Made by a program: the position numbers and the translations under genes. This document shows positions 8,835 through 16,566 of a DNA stretch of 32,577 nucleotides, in pieces (positions within the stretch are counted from its first letter, which is position 1; every line of letters begins with the position of its first letter). This stretch comes from JAODBQ01 sp038213195 (GTDB lineage: Bacteria > Actinomycetota > Acidimicrobiia > Acidimicrobiales > Ilumatobacteraceae): the NCBI GenBank assembly GCA_038213195.1, contig JBBQTN010000031.1:1-32577 (forward strand), in the 5' to 3' direction. The notes below the pieces were generated by a model. That model saw only the letters and a program-made list of their open reading frames with translations, searched no databases and had not been told where the DNA came from.

Positions 8835-10292
8835 ATGGCTGACGAACCCGGTCCCCGCGAACAGCGGTTCGAACGACGGATGACCGACGCCGAGGCGTTG
8901 ATGTGGAACGTCGAGAAGGACCCCTGGCTCAACCCGAACGGAGGCGTCCTCGTCATCTGCGACCGTCCGATCGACCCCGTCGACTTCGAGCGGCGCATCG
9001 CGTTCGCCGTCGCCCAGGTGCCGCGGCTGCGCGAGCGCGTCGTGTCCACGCTCGGCCGTTGGTCGCCGCCGGTGTGGCGACCGGACCCCGAGTTCGACCT
9101 GTCGTTCCACGTCCGCCAGATCGGGGTCACAGGGCCGGGCACCACTCGCGCCCTGCTCGACCTCGTCGTCCAGCTCTACCAGGATCCCTTCGACCGGTCG
9201 CGACCCCTGTGGCAGTTCTTCATCATCGATGGGCTCGAAGGCGGGACGAGCGCCCTGTTCTGGAAGATCCACCATGCGATCTCGGACGGGATCGGGATGG
9301 GCTACCTCGCCGAGTACCACATCCAGCGCACCAGAGATGCGGACAAGGTGCCCGACGTCGACCTGAACGCCGTCGTCGCGGCCGCGGTGGCGCTCGACGA
9401 GTCCGGCAGCGACCGGCCCGCAGTGCCGACCGCGATCGCCACGACTGCCGGTCACCTGATGCGCCGGCAGGCCGGGATCAGCCGCCGGGTGATGAGTGAG
9501 ATGGCGATGTGGGGCGCCGACCCGACCCGCGTCGTCGACGTCGTCAACAGCGTCACCTCGACCGTCCGGCAGGCCCGCGGGCAGATGTTCACCGGGGGCG
9601 GTAGCGATTCGAGCGGGTCGCCGTTGTGGCGCGAGAGGTCGCGACAGCGGCACCTCGAGGTGTTCGACATCCCGCTCGAACCGGCGTCGGCGGCGGCCAA
9701 GCAACTCGGCGGCAGCATCAACGACTTCTTCATCACCGGCGCCGTCAACGGGGTGATCGCGTATCACGAACGCGCCGGTGCGCCGATCACCACCGTCAAC
9801 CTCAGCTTCGTCGTCAGCACCCGGACCGACAAGGCGATCGGCGGCAACTCGTTCACTCCGACGCGGTTGCAGGTGCCGGTGGAGAAGATGACCTCCGCCG
9901 AGCGCTTCGCGGATATCCGGGACCGGATGTCCGCGAAGCGAGCCGAGGTCACAGGGCGCGGGATGATGGCGACGCTCGCCGGGGTCGCCAACCTCCTGCC
10001 GACATCGCTCGTCACACGCGCGGCGCGCGCCCAAGCTCGACGCCAGGACTTCGCCACGAGCAACGTGCGCGGTGCTCGTGGCGAGCGCTTCGTGTCGGGC
10101 GCCCGCGTCGAGTCCCAGTACGCGTTCGGGCCCGTCGCCGGCACCGCGTTCAACCTGACCACCGTGTCCTACAACGGCCAGCTCGGCTGCGGCCTGTTCG
10201 TCGACCCCGTCGCCGTCACCGAGCCCGCTCAACTCCGTGACGACATGGCGGCCGCGTACCGAGAGCTGATCGCCGGTTCACGAACCCGCTGA
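8835..10292 (+). CDS. Wax ester synthase/diacylglycerol acyltransferase (WS/DGAT)
   Basis: A 485-residue bifunctional acyltransferase of the actinobacterial WS/DGAT (Tgs) family. It uses acyl-CoA to esterify diacylglycerol or long-chain alcohols at the membrane surface, making storage lipid. The catalytic HHxxxDG motif is present as KIHHAISDGIGMG. The N-terminal DAEALMWNVEKDP and the C-terminal-half SINDFFITGAVNGVI segment are family landmarks, and the length is normal. The ATG at 8835 is preceded by AGGGAGG at good spacing; an in-frame ATG 21 bases upstream lacks one. It is divergent from the acyl-CoA operon across about 145 bp and convergent with the CoA-transferase. Confidence in family is high; the preferred acceptor is unknown. 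Confidence 0.92.
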   Translation: MADEPGPREQRFERRMTDAEALMWNVEKDPWLNPNGGVLVICDRPIDPVDFERRIAFAVAQVPRLRERVVSTLGRWSPPVWRPDPEFDLSFHVRQIGVTGPGTTRALLDLVVQLYQDPFDRSRPLWQFFIIDGLEGGTSALFWKIHHAISDGIGMGYLAEYHIQRTRDADKVPDVDLNAVVAAAVALDESGSDRPAVPTAIATTAGHLMRRQAGISRRVMSEMAMWGADPTRVVDVVNSVTSTVRQARGQMFTGGGSDSSGSPLWRERSRQRHLEVFDIPLEPASAAAKQLGGSINDFFITGAVNGVIAYHERAGAPITTVNLSFVVSTRTDKAIGGNSFTPTRLQVPVEKMTSAERFADIRDRMSAKRAEVTGRGMMATLAGVANLLPTSLVTRAARAQARRQDFATSNVRGARGERFVSGARVESQYAFGPVAGTAFNLTTVSYNGQLGCGLFVDPVAVTEPAQLRDDMAAAYRELIAGSRTR

Positions 10293-10310
10293 ACGGTCCG
10301 CCACGGCCTC

Positions 10311-10334
10311 GCTGACGCGCCGGTGTGCGTCAGC
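10311..10334. terminator. Hairpin between convergent genes (likely bidirectional terminator)
   Basis: A perfect 8-bp stem, GCTGACGC pairing with GCGTCAGC around an 8-base loop, lies between the WS/DGAT and CoA-transferase stop codons. Its right arm contains the stop of the CoA-transferase gene. There is no clear U-run, which is common in high-GC actinobacteria. Confidence 0.6.
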
Positions 10335-11469
10335 CGTCGCGCACCGGTGGCCAACCGATTCCGGCGCGCGGCTGGCGGGCGTTCTCGGCGAGGACCCGAT
10401 CGATGTCGTCGTCGGCGAGCCCGGCTTCGTGCAACACGGCGACGGTGGCGTCGTCGAGGTCGTAGGTCGGTAGCGCTGCCGCCGCGGCACCGAAGCGTGG
10501 CGCCGAGGGGACCTGCGCCGCGCTCGCGCCGGGATGGCGGAACGCGATCTGCGGGTGGTCCCAGACCTCGTCTGGAGCGAGCACCGGGGCGACGCACGCA
10601 TCGAGAGTGGCGAGACGCTCCACCCACTCGTCGCGTGGACGGCCGGCGAAGATCGCGCTGAAGCGGGTCGTGAGCTCGGGCCACAGACGCCGGTCGAGGT
10701 GGTCGGGCTGGGGATCGTCGATACCGAGGCCGTGCCACAGCGCAGTGAAGAACGCCGGCTCGATCGCGCCGACGGCCACGAACCGCCCGTCTGCACAGGC
10801 GTAGCAGCGGTAGAACGGGGCCTCCCCGCCGGCGAGACCGCGGCCGCGGCCGGGCAACGTCGGCGAGCCCCAGCCGGGATACCACATCGTCATCAGCGAA
10901 AGTACGCCGTCCAGCATCGCTACGTCGACGTAGCTGCCCTGTCCCGTGACCGCACGGGCGTGGAGCGCGGCGAGGATCCCGAGCACGGCGTAGAGCGCGC
11001 CGCCACCCATGTCGGCGACGAGGTTGAGCGGCGGCACCGGGACGCCGTCGAGCGGGCCCATCGATCCCAGCAGCCCGCCGACGGCGAGGTAGTCGATGTC
11101 GTGACTGGCCACCTGCGACAGCGGTCCGGCTTGGCCGTAGCCGGTCAGCGAGCAGTACACCAGCCGCGGGTTGAGCGCCGACAAGTCTTCGTAGCCGGCG
11201 CCGAGCGTTGCGCACACGCCGGGGCGGAAGCCCTCGAGGAACACGTCGGCACGCCGCACGAGCGCATGCAGCGCGGCTCGGCCCGCCGGCTCCTTGAGGT
11301 TGAGCGTGATCACGCGCTTGCCACGTCCGACTGTGGGGAGCGCCACGCCGGCGCGGCCGCCGGCGACGGCGATCACATCAGCGCCCATGTCGGCGAGGAG
11401 CATCGAAGCGAACGGGCCCGGTGCATTGCGGCTGAGATCGATGACACGGAGTCCGGCGAGCGGCTGCAC
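10330..11469 (-). CDS. Family III CoA-transferase / alpha-methylacyl-CoA racemase-like (CaiB/BaiF)
   Basis: A 379-residue CaiB/BaiF-superfamily protein. The N-terminus is typical (PLAGLRVIDLSRNAPGPFASMLLADMGADVI with GRGKRVITLNLK). It is closest in style to alpha-methylacyl-CoA racemases: ASHDIDYLAVGG, then PLNLVADMGGGAL, and AGGEAPFYRCYACADGRFVAVGAIEPAFF. These carry the histidine and aspartate used by racemases to move the alpha proton of 2-methylacyl-CoA. The racemase reaction would suit branched or sterol side-chain degradation, consistent with the operon upstream, but a CoA-transfer role cannot be excluded. The start is a GTG at 11469 with only a weak ribosome binding site. Confidence 0.85.
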   Translation of the reverse strand: MQPLAGLRVIDLSRNAPGPFASMLLADMGADVIAVAGGRAGVALPTVGRGKRVITLNLKEPAGRAALHALVRRADVFLEGFRPGVCATLGAGYEDLSALNPRLVYCSLTGYGQAGPLSQVASHDIDYLAVGGLLGSMGPLDGVPVPPLNLVADMGGGALYAVLGILAALHARAVTGQGSYVDVAMLDGVLSLMTMWYPGWGSPTLPGRGRGLAGGEAPFYRCYACADGRFVAVGAIEPAFFTALWHGLGIDDPQPDHLDRRLWPELTTRFSAIFAGRPRDEWVERLATLDACVAPVLAPDEVWDHPQIAFRHPGASAAQVPSAPRFGAAAAALPTYDLDDATVAVLHEAGLADDDIDRVLAENARQPRAGIGWPPVRDG

Positions 11470-11636
11470 GCGTCCAAGCGTGCGTGGACGCGACGCGCGC
11501 CGTCAAGTCGACGGCGACCAGCGAGTGGCGAGACGTTGCCTCCGGCGGCGCAGACGTTGGCGTGAAGATCTCGGTCGGGTTCGCCAAGACGGCGTATAGC
11601 CCCTTCCGCGGATGCGGGGCGGGGGTCTACTCATCA

Positions 11637-11703
11637 GGTGTGGCCACGATCACCGTTCTTGCGGTAACCGGCGCCACTCCACCAAGGCAGGAGACAGAAG
11701 CTG
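11637..11703 (+). promoter_or_regulatory. Possible structured leader upstream of the kdp operon
   Basis: Just before the first kdp-operon gene, GTGGC (11640-11644) can pair with GCCAC (11673-11677), and inside it ACCG (11652-11655) can pair with CGGT (11662-11665) over a 6-base loop. Outer GGT/ACC pairs may extend it. AGGAG at about 11689 is the ribosome binding site of the 71-residue ORF and lies just outside the stem. I could not match it to a named riboswitch. It may be an ordinary leader. Confidence 0.25.
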
Positions 11704-11919
11704 ATGGCAGACATCATCCTCGTGGCGGTCACGTTGGCCTTCATCGTGATCTGCATCGGATACGTGAACTGGTGTGATCGGATCATCGGTCCGGACGAGT
11801 TCGGTAACGAAGCAGAGCCGACGACTGATCGGGTCGGCGACGAGCCCGTTCGGCAGTCGCCCGACGCAGCGGTCACGACCGAGAGCCAGATCGGGGAGAC
11901 GGTCGAGGTGGGGTCATGA
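11704..11919 (+). CDS. Small single-span membrane protein at the head of the kdp operon
   Basis: A 71-residue protein with one N-terminal membrane helix (residues about 3-21, IILVAVTLAFIVICIGYV), then NWCDRIIGPDEFG and a hydrophilic, acidic cytoplasmic or external tail of about 40 residues. It has AGGAG upstream, and its stop overlaps the kdpF start as ATGA, so the two are translationally coupled. I believe similar short proteins precede kdpF in other actinobacteria, but no function is established that I know of. It may stabilise or regulate the Kdp complex, as KdpF does (inference). Confidence 0.75.
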   Translation: MADIILVAVTLAFIVICIGYVNWCDRIIGPDEFGNEAEPTTDRVGDEPVRQSPDAAVTTESQIGETVEVGS

Positions 11920-12017
11920 TCGCCGCAGCGAGTTATGACAACGCCGTCGGCTTGGGTCTGGCGGTGCTCGCGGTGCTGTACCTGCTGTATGTGTTGATCT
12001 TCCCGGAGCGGCTGTGA
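11916..12017 (+). CDS. kdpF: Potassium-transporting ATPase KdpF subunit
   Basis: A 33-residue hydrophobic peptide with one membrane helix ending in LYLLYVLIFPERL, the signature of KdpF, the small lipid-like stabiliser of the KdpFABC pump. Its ATG overlaps the stop of the upstream membrane protein (ATGA). Its own stop overlaps the ATG of a tiny ORF that leads into kdpA (TGATG). Confidence 0.93.
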   Translation: MIAAASYDNAVGLGLAVLAVLYLLYVLIFPERL

Positions 12018-12100
12018 TGGGTCAGCAGATCGCTCGCAGGATCACGTCCGTTCGTGACACCCAGTTGTTCTGTTCGGGTCGGCAGATGGTGGTTGGCTGA
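12017..12100 (+). CDS. Candidate 27-residue coupled micro-ORF between kdpF and kdpA
   Basis: An ATG at 12017 overlaps the kdpF stop (TGATG). The frame reads 27 codons, beginning MGQQIARRITSVRD and ending QMVVG, and its TGA at 12098 overlaps the kdpA ATG (TGATG). It thus fills the space between the two genes exactly, with one-base overlaps on both sides. kdpA has no good Shine-Dalgarno sequence of its own, so reading through this ORF would deliver ribosomes to it. The peptide is basic and not hydrophobic, and resembles nothing I know. It may be a translational relay and not a functional protein. Confidence 0.45.
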   Translation: MGQQIARRITSVRDTQLFCSGRQMVVG

Positions 12101-13830
12101 TGAGTTGGCAATCAATCGTCGAAGCGCTCGTCCTGGCCGTCTTGTTGGTGATCACGGTGCCGCCGCTCGGGCGGTACATGGCCAAGATCTACTCCGGCGG
12201 CAAATCGCCGGGTGACCGGTTCTTCGACCCGATCGAGCGGGGGATCTACCGGGTTTGCCGGATCAACGCGAAGCGCGAGCAACGCTGGAACGTCTATGCG
12301 ATGGCGCTGCTGGCGTTCAGCTTGGTGTCGCTCCTGGTCATCTACGCGATGCAGCGGTTGCAGGGCTCGTTGCCGTTCAACCCCACCGACCGAGCCGCCG
12401 CGACGCCGTGGGGTTCGTGGAACACCGCGGTGAGCTTCGTCACGAACACGAACTGGCAGTGGTACTCGGGTGAGGTGACGATGAGCCACCTCACCCAGAT
12501 GCTCGGTCTGACGGTGCAGAACTTCGTCTCCGCAGCGGTCGGGATGTTGGTCGCGATCGCGTTGATCCGTGGGCTGATCAGGACACGGACCCGCCACCTG
12601 GGCAACTTCTGGGTCGATCTGGTGCGCACGGTCGTGCGGATCCTGATCCCGCTGTCGTTGGCGATCTCGGTGGTGTTGATGTCGCAGGGTGTGATCCAGA
12701 ACTTCCACGGGTTCACGACGGCGACGACGGTCGAGGCGGTCGCGAACTCCGCCGGCACGGTGACGAGCACGCAGTCGATCCCCGGCGGGCCGTTCGCGTC
12801 TCAGGAGGCGATCAAGCAGCTCGGCTCGAACGGCGGTGGCCCGCTCAACACGAACTCGGCGCATCCGTTCGAGAACCCGAACCCCGTCAGCAACATGCTC
12901 GAGCTGTACCTGATCCTGCTGATCCCACTTGCGCTCGTGGTGACGTTCGGGAAGATGGTCAACGACAAGAAGCAGTCGCGGGTGCTGATGGTGGTGATGG
13001 TCGGGCTGTTGATCGTGTTCACCGCGTTCACGATGTTCGCAGAGCAGAACGGCAATCCGAGGTTGACGACAGCGGGAGCCAACCAGTCGCTGTCGATCTC
13101 CCAGTCCGGCGGGAACATGGAGGGGAAGGAGGTGCGCATCGGGGCCGCCGGCTGCGGCTTGTGGGCCGGCGCGACGACGGGCACGTCGAACGGGTCGGTG
13201 AACTGCATGCACGACTCGTTCACGCCGTTGGGCGGGATGGCGCCGATGTTGCACATGATGCTCGGGGTGGTGACGCCTGGCGGGGTCGGAGTGGGATTGA
13301 TGGGGATGCTCCACTTCGCCCTGTTAGCGGTGTTCATCGCCGGTTTGATGGTCGGCCGGACACCCGAGTACCTCGGTAAGAAGATCCAGGGCGCGGAGAT
13401 GAAGCTGTTGACGCTGTACATCCTCGCGATGCCGTTCGCGCTCCTCACGTTCGCGGCTGCGTCCGTCGTGTTGAAATCGGCGAACACACATCAGCCTGGG
13501 GCCCACGGTCTGTCGGAGGTCCTCTACAACTACTCGTCGACGGCCAACAACAACGGTTCTGCCTTCGCCTATCAAGGCACCGGCACGCAGTGGTACACGA
13601 TCACGATGGGGATCTCGATGCTGATGGGCCGGTTCTTCCTGATCATCCCTGCCCTCGCGATCGGCGGATCGTTGGCGGGTAAACCGAAGGTGCCGACCAC
13701 GAGTGGCACGCTGCCGACGCACACCGGGTTGTTCGGTCTGCTCGTCGTCGGCGTGATCCTCATCGTCGCCGGCCTGACGTTCTTCCCTGCGCTGGCGCTC
13801 GGTCCGATCTTCGAGCACCTCTCGATCTAG
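12100..13830 (+). CDS. kdpA: Potassium-transporting ATPase subunit A (K+ channel-like subunit)
   Basis: A 576-residue polytopic membrane protein, full length for KdpA, which binds and conducts K+ in the KdpFABC pump. The four selectivity-filter-like segments are visible: TNTNWQWY, QLGSNGGGPLNTNSAHPFENP, GTSNGSVN and the NNNGSAFA region. About ten membrane helices can be picked out, starting with IVEALVLAVLLVITVPPLGRY. The ATG at 12100 overlaps the preceding micro-ORF stop. A 16-bp gap containing AGGGAG leads into kdpB. All landmarks look intact. Confidence 0.96.
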   Translation: MSWQSIVEALVLAVLLVITVPPLGRYMAKIYSGGKSPGDRFFDPIERGIYRVCRINAKREQRWNVYAMALLAFSLVSLLVIYAMQRLQGSLPFNPTDRAAATPWGSWNTAVSFVTNTNWQWYSGEVTMSHLTQMLGLTVQNFVSAAVGMLVAIALIRGLIRTRTRHLGNFWVDLVRTVVRILIPLSLAISVVLMSQGVIQNFHGFTTATTVEAVANSAGTVTSTQSIPGGPFASQEAIKQLGSNGGGPLNTNSAHPFENPNPVSNMLELYLILLIPLALVVTFGKMVNDKKQSRVLMVVMVGLLIVFTAFTMFAEQNGNPRLTTAGANQSLSISQSGGNMEGKEVRIGAAGCGLWAGATTGTSNGSVNCMHDSFTPLGGMAPMLHMMLGVVTPGGVGVGLMGMLHFALLAVFIAGLMVGRTPEYLGKKIQGAEMKLLTLYILAMPFALLTFAAASVVLKSANTHQPGAHGLSEVLYNYSSTANNNGSAFAYQGTGTQWYTITMGISMLMGRFFLIIPALAIGGSLAGKPKVPTTSGTLPTHTGLFGLLVVGVILIVAGLTFFPALALGPIFEHLSI

Positions 13831-13846
13831 GGAGACGGAAACAGAC

Positions 13847-15964
13847 ATGACTGCAACCCTGGACAACCCACCCGCCGGAGCTGAGACCCCCCGAGCTCCG
13901 AAGGTCCGCACCAAGGAATCGGCGACGAAAGGGATCTTCGACCCTGCGATCGTCAAGACGGCGTCGCTCGACGCACTCCGCAAGCTCAGCCCGCGCACGA
14001 TGATGCGCAACCCGGTGATGTTCATCGTCGAGGTTGGCTCGGTGGTGACGACGTTCCTGTTCTTCCGTGACCTGCACAGCAGCACGACGAACCAGAACGT
14101 GTTCGCCGGTCTGGTCGCCGCGTTCCTCTGGTTCACGGTGCTGTTCGCCAACTTCGCCGAGGCGATGGCCGAGGGCCGGGGCAAGGCGCAGGCGGCGACG
14201 TTGCGCAAGACCCGCGCCGACACCATCGCCAAGGTCCGCCGCTCCGACGGCACGATCGAGGAACGCTCCTCGGGGCTGCTCCAGGTGGGCGACCTGTGCG
14301 TCGTGGTCGCCGGTGAGGTGATCCCCGGGGATGGCGACATCGTCGAAGGAATCGCGACGATCGACGAATCGGCGATCACCGGCGAATCGGCACCGGTCAT
14401 TCGCGAGTCCGGCGGCGACCGCTCTGCCGTCACCGGGGGCACGCGAGTGCTCTCCGACCAGATCGTCGTCAGCATCACGGCCAAGCCGGGCGAGACGTTC
14501 CTGGACCGGATGATCGCCCTCGTCGAGGGCGCCGACCGACAGAAGACGCCGAACGAGATCGCCTTGTCGATCCTTCTCGCGGGCTTGACGATCATCTTCC
14601 TGCTCGCCGTCGTGACGTTGCAGCCGTTCGCGATCTACTCCGGCGCGCAGCAGACGATCATCGTGCTCGTCGCCCTGCTGGTGTGCCTGATCCCGACGAC
14701 GATCGGCGGCCTGCTCTCTGCGATCGGCATCGCCGGGATGGACCGCCTCGTCCAGCGCAACGTGCTGGCCATGTCGGGTCGAGCCGTCGAGGCCGCCGGC
14801 GACGTCACCACCCTGTTGTTGGACAAGACCGGCACGATCACCTACGGCAGCCGCCAAGCGTCCGAGTTCATCCCGGTCAACAGCGTTACCGCGACGGAGG
14901 TGGCCGAGGGGGCACTGGTCTCGTCGCTCGCCGACGAGACCCCTGAGGGGCGATCGATCGTCGAGCTCGCCCACCGCGAGTTCGGGTTGGCGATCATCGA
15001 CGATCCGGGCGCGGTGCTCGTGCCGTTCACCGCGCAGACCCGGATGTCGGGGATGGACCTGACCAGTGGCCGCACCGTCCGCAAGGGCGCGGCGGACTCC
15101 GTGCGCCGCTTCGTGCAGGCCGAAGGCGGCGCCGTGCCGCTCGAGCTGCTCCCGATCGTCGAGAGCGTGTCCCGTGACGGCGCGACGCCACTCGTGGTCA
15201 TCGACAGGCCGGCGGGCGGGGTCTGGCGGGTGCTCGGCGTGATCCGCCTCAAGGACACCGTCAAGCCGGGGATGGCGGAACGCTTCGACGAACTGCGCGC
15301 GATGGGCATCCGCACGGTGATGATCACCGGCGACAACCCGCTCACCGCCGCCGCGATCGCCGCGGAGGCGGGTGTCGACGACTTCCTCGCCGAGGCGACG
15401 CCCGAGGACAAGATGGCGTTGATCAAGCGCGAGCAGGCCGGCGGCAACCTCGTGGCGATGACCGGCGACGGCACCAACGACGCACCGGCGCTCGCCCAGG
15501 CCGACGTCGGGGTGGCGATGAACACCGGGACGCAGGCCGCCAAGGAAGCCGGGAACATGGTCGACCTCGACTCCAACCCGACGAAGCTGATCGAGATCGT
15601 CGAGGTCGGCAAGCAGCTGCTGATCACCCGCGGATCGTTGACCACGTTCTCGATCGCCAATGACGTCGCCAAGTACTTCGCGATCATCCCGGCGATGTTC
15701 TCCGGCGTGCTGCCGGTGCTGAACAAGCTGAACGTGATGAAGCTCGAGAGCCCGAGCTCGGCGATCCTCGCCGCCGTCATCTTCAACGCGCTCGTGATCA
15801 TCGCTCTCGTCCCGCTCGCGCTGCGCGGCGTGAAGTTCCGCGCCGAAGCAGCGTCGGCGGTGCTGCGCCGCAACCTGCTGATCTACGGCCTCGGCGGCGT
15901 CATCGTTCCGTTCATCGGGATCAAGCTCATCGACCTCATCGTCTCGGCACTAGGAGTCAAGTGA
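13847..15964 (+). CDS. kdpB: Potassium-transporting P-type ATPase subunit B
   Basis: A 705-residue P-type ATPase, the energy-coupling subunit of Kdp. The phosphorylated aspartate is D326 in LLLDKTGTITYG. The actuator motif is ITGESAPV, and the hinge reads MTGDGTNDAPALAQADVGVAM. Membrane helices flank these domains, including the conserved VCLIPTTIGGLLSAIGIAGMD. The length is normal and no key residue is missing. The stop overlaps the kdpC start as TGATG. Confidence 0.97.
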   Translation: MTATLDNPPAGAETPRAPKVRTKESATKGIFDPAIVKTASLDALRKLSPRTMMRNPVMFIVEVGSVVTTFLFFRDLHSSTTNQNVFAGLVAAFLWFTVLFANFAEAMAEGRGKAQAATLRKTRADTIAKVRRSDGTIEERSSGLLQVGDLCVVVAGEVIPGDGDIVEGIATIDESAITGESAPVIRESGGDRSAVTGGTRVLSDQIVVSITAKPGETFLDRMIALVEGADRQKTPNEIALSILLAGLTIIFLLAVVTLQPFAIYSGAQQTIIVLVALLVCLIPTTIGGLLSAIGIAGMDRLVQRNVLAMSGRAVEAAGDVTTLLLDKTGTITYGSRQASEFIPVNSVTATEVAEGALVSSLADETPEGRSIVELAHREFGLAIIDDPGAVLVPFTAQTRMSGMDLTSGRTVRKGAADSVRRFVQAEGGAVPLELLPIVESVSRDGATPLVVIDRPAGGVWRVLGVIRLKDTVKPGMAERFDELRAMGIRTVMITGDNPLTAAAIAAEAGVDDFLAEATPEDKMALIKREQAGGNLVAMTGDGTNDAPALAQADVGVAMNTGTQAAKEAGNMVDLDSNPTKLIEIVEVGKQLLITRGSLTTFSIANDVAKYFAIIPAMFSGVLPVLNKLNVMKLESPSSAILAAVIFNALVIIALVPLALRGVKFRAEAASAVLRRNLLIYGLGGVIVPFIGIKLIDLIVSALGVK

Positions 15965-16548
15965 TGCGTGCGTTCATCCGCCAACTGTGGCCGGCGGTGC
16001 TCGTCCTCGCCGTGTTCACGTTGATCACCGGCGTGGCCTACCCACTCCTCAGCACGGCCATCGGCCAGATTGCGCTCAACAACAAGGCGAACGGATCTTT
16101 GATCAAGGTCGACGGCGTCGTGGTCGGCAGCAAGCTCCTCGGTCAGAACTTCACGGATCCGAAGTACTTCCACCCGCGGCCCTCCGCGGCGGGGACCGAC
16201 GGGTACGACGGCTCGGCCAGCTCCGGGTCGAACCTCGGTCCGCTCAACCCCGACCTGCTCAAGGCGGTGGCGGACCGCGTCTCCGCGTACCGCAAGGAGA
16301 ACAACCTCCCCGACACCGCGCTCGTCCCCGTCGACGCGGTGACCGGTTCCGCCTCCGGGCTGGACCCCGACATCTCGATCGCCAACGCCCAGATCCAGGC
16401 GGCCCGCGTCGCGACCACCCGCGGACTCGACCCGCAGGTCGTCGCGAAGATGATCAGCCAGACGACCGACGGACGTTTCCTCGGAGTCCTCGGTGAACCT
16501 GGCGTCAACGTCCTCGAACTGAACATCGCCCTCGACCGACTCGGCTGA
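15964..16548 (+). CDS. kdpC: Potassium-transporting ATPase subunit C
   Basis: A 194-residue KdpC with one N-terminal membrane helix (LWPAVLVLAVFTLITGVAYP). The soluble part shows NFTDPKYFHPRPSAAG, the S-G-SNLGPLNPDL segment and the C-terminal DGRFLGVLGEPGVNVLELN. KdpC assists ATP binding by KdpB in the pump. I use the ATG at 15964, which overlaps the kdpB stop (TGATG); a GTG one codon earlier is also open. An 18-bp gap leads to kdpD. Confidence 0.95.
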   Translation: MRAFIRQLWPAVLVLAVFTLITGVAYPLLSTAIGQIALNNKANGSLIKVDGVVVGSKLLGQNFTDPKYFHPRPSAAGTDGYDGSASSGSNLGPLNPDLLKAVADRVSAYRKENNLPDTALVPVDAVTGSASGLDPDISIANAQIQAARVATTRGLDPQVVAKMISQTTDGRFLGVLGEPGVNVLELNIALDRLG

Positions 16549-16566
16549 GCCGGAACCGCTACCGCC

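Noticed and set aside
8520..10232. A 570-codon minus-strand frame opposite the WS/DGAT gene
   Set aside because: It is composed of shadow sequence of the acyltransferase, which has a ribosome binding site and the HHxxxDG motif on the other strand.
11673..11695. A cobalamin-riboswitch-like pair of motifs (GCCACT followed by AAGGCAGGAGAC) before the kdp operon
   Set aside because: The spacing is far too short, the other conserved B12-box segments are missing, the second motif is just the ribosome binding site, and potassium transport has no B12 link.
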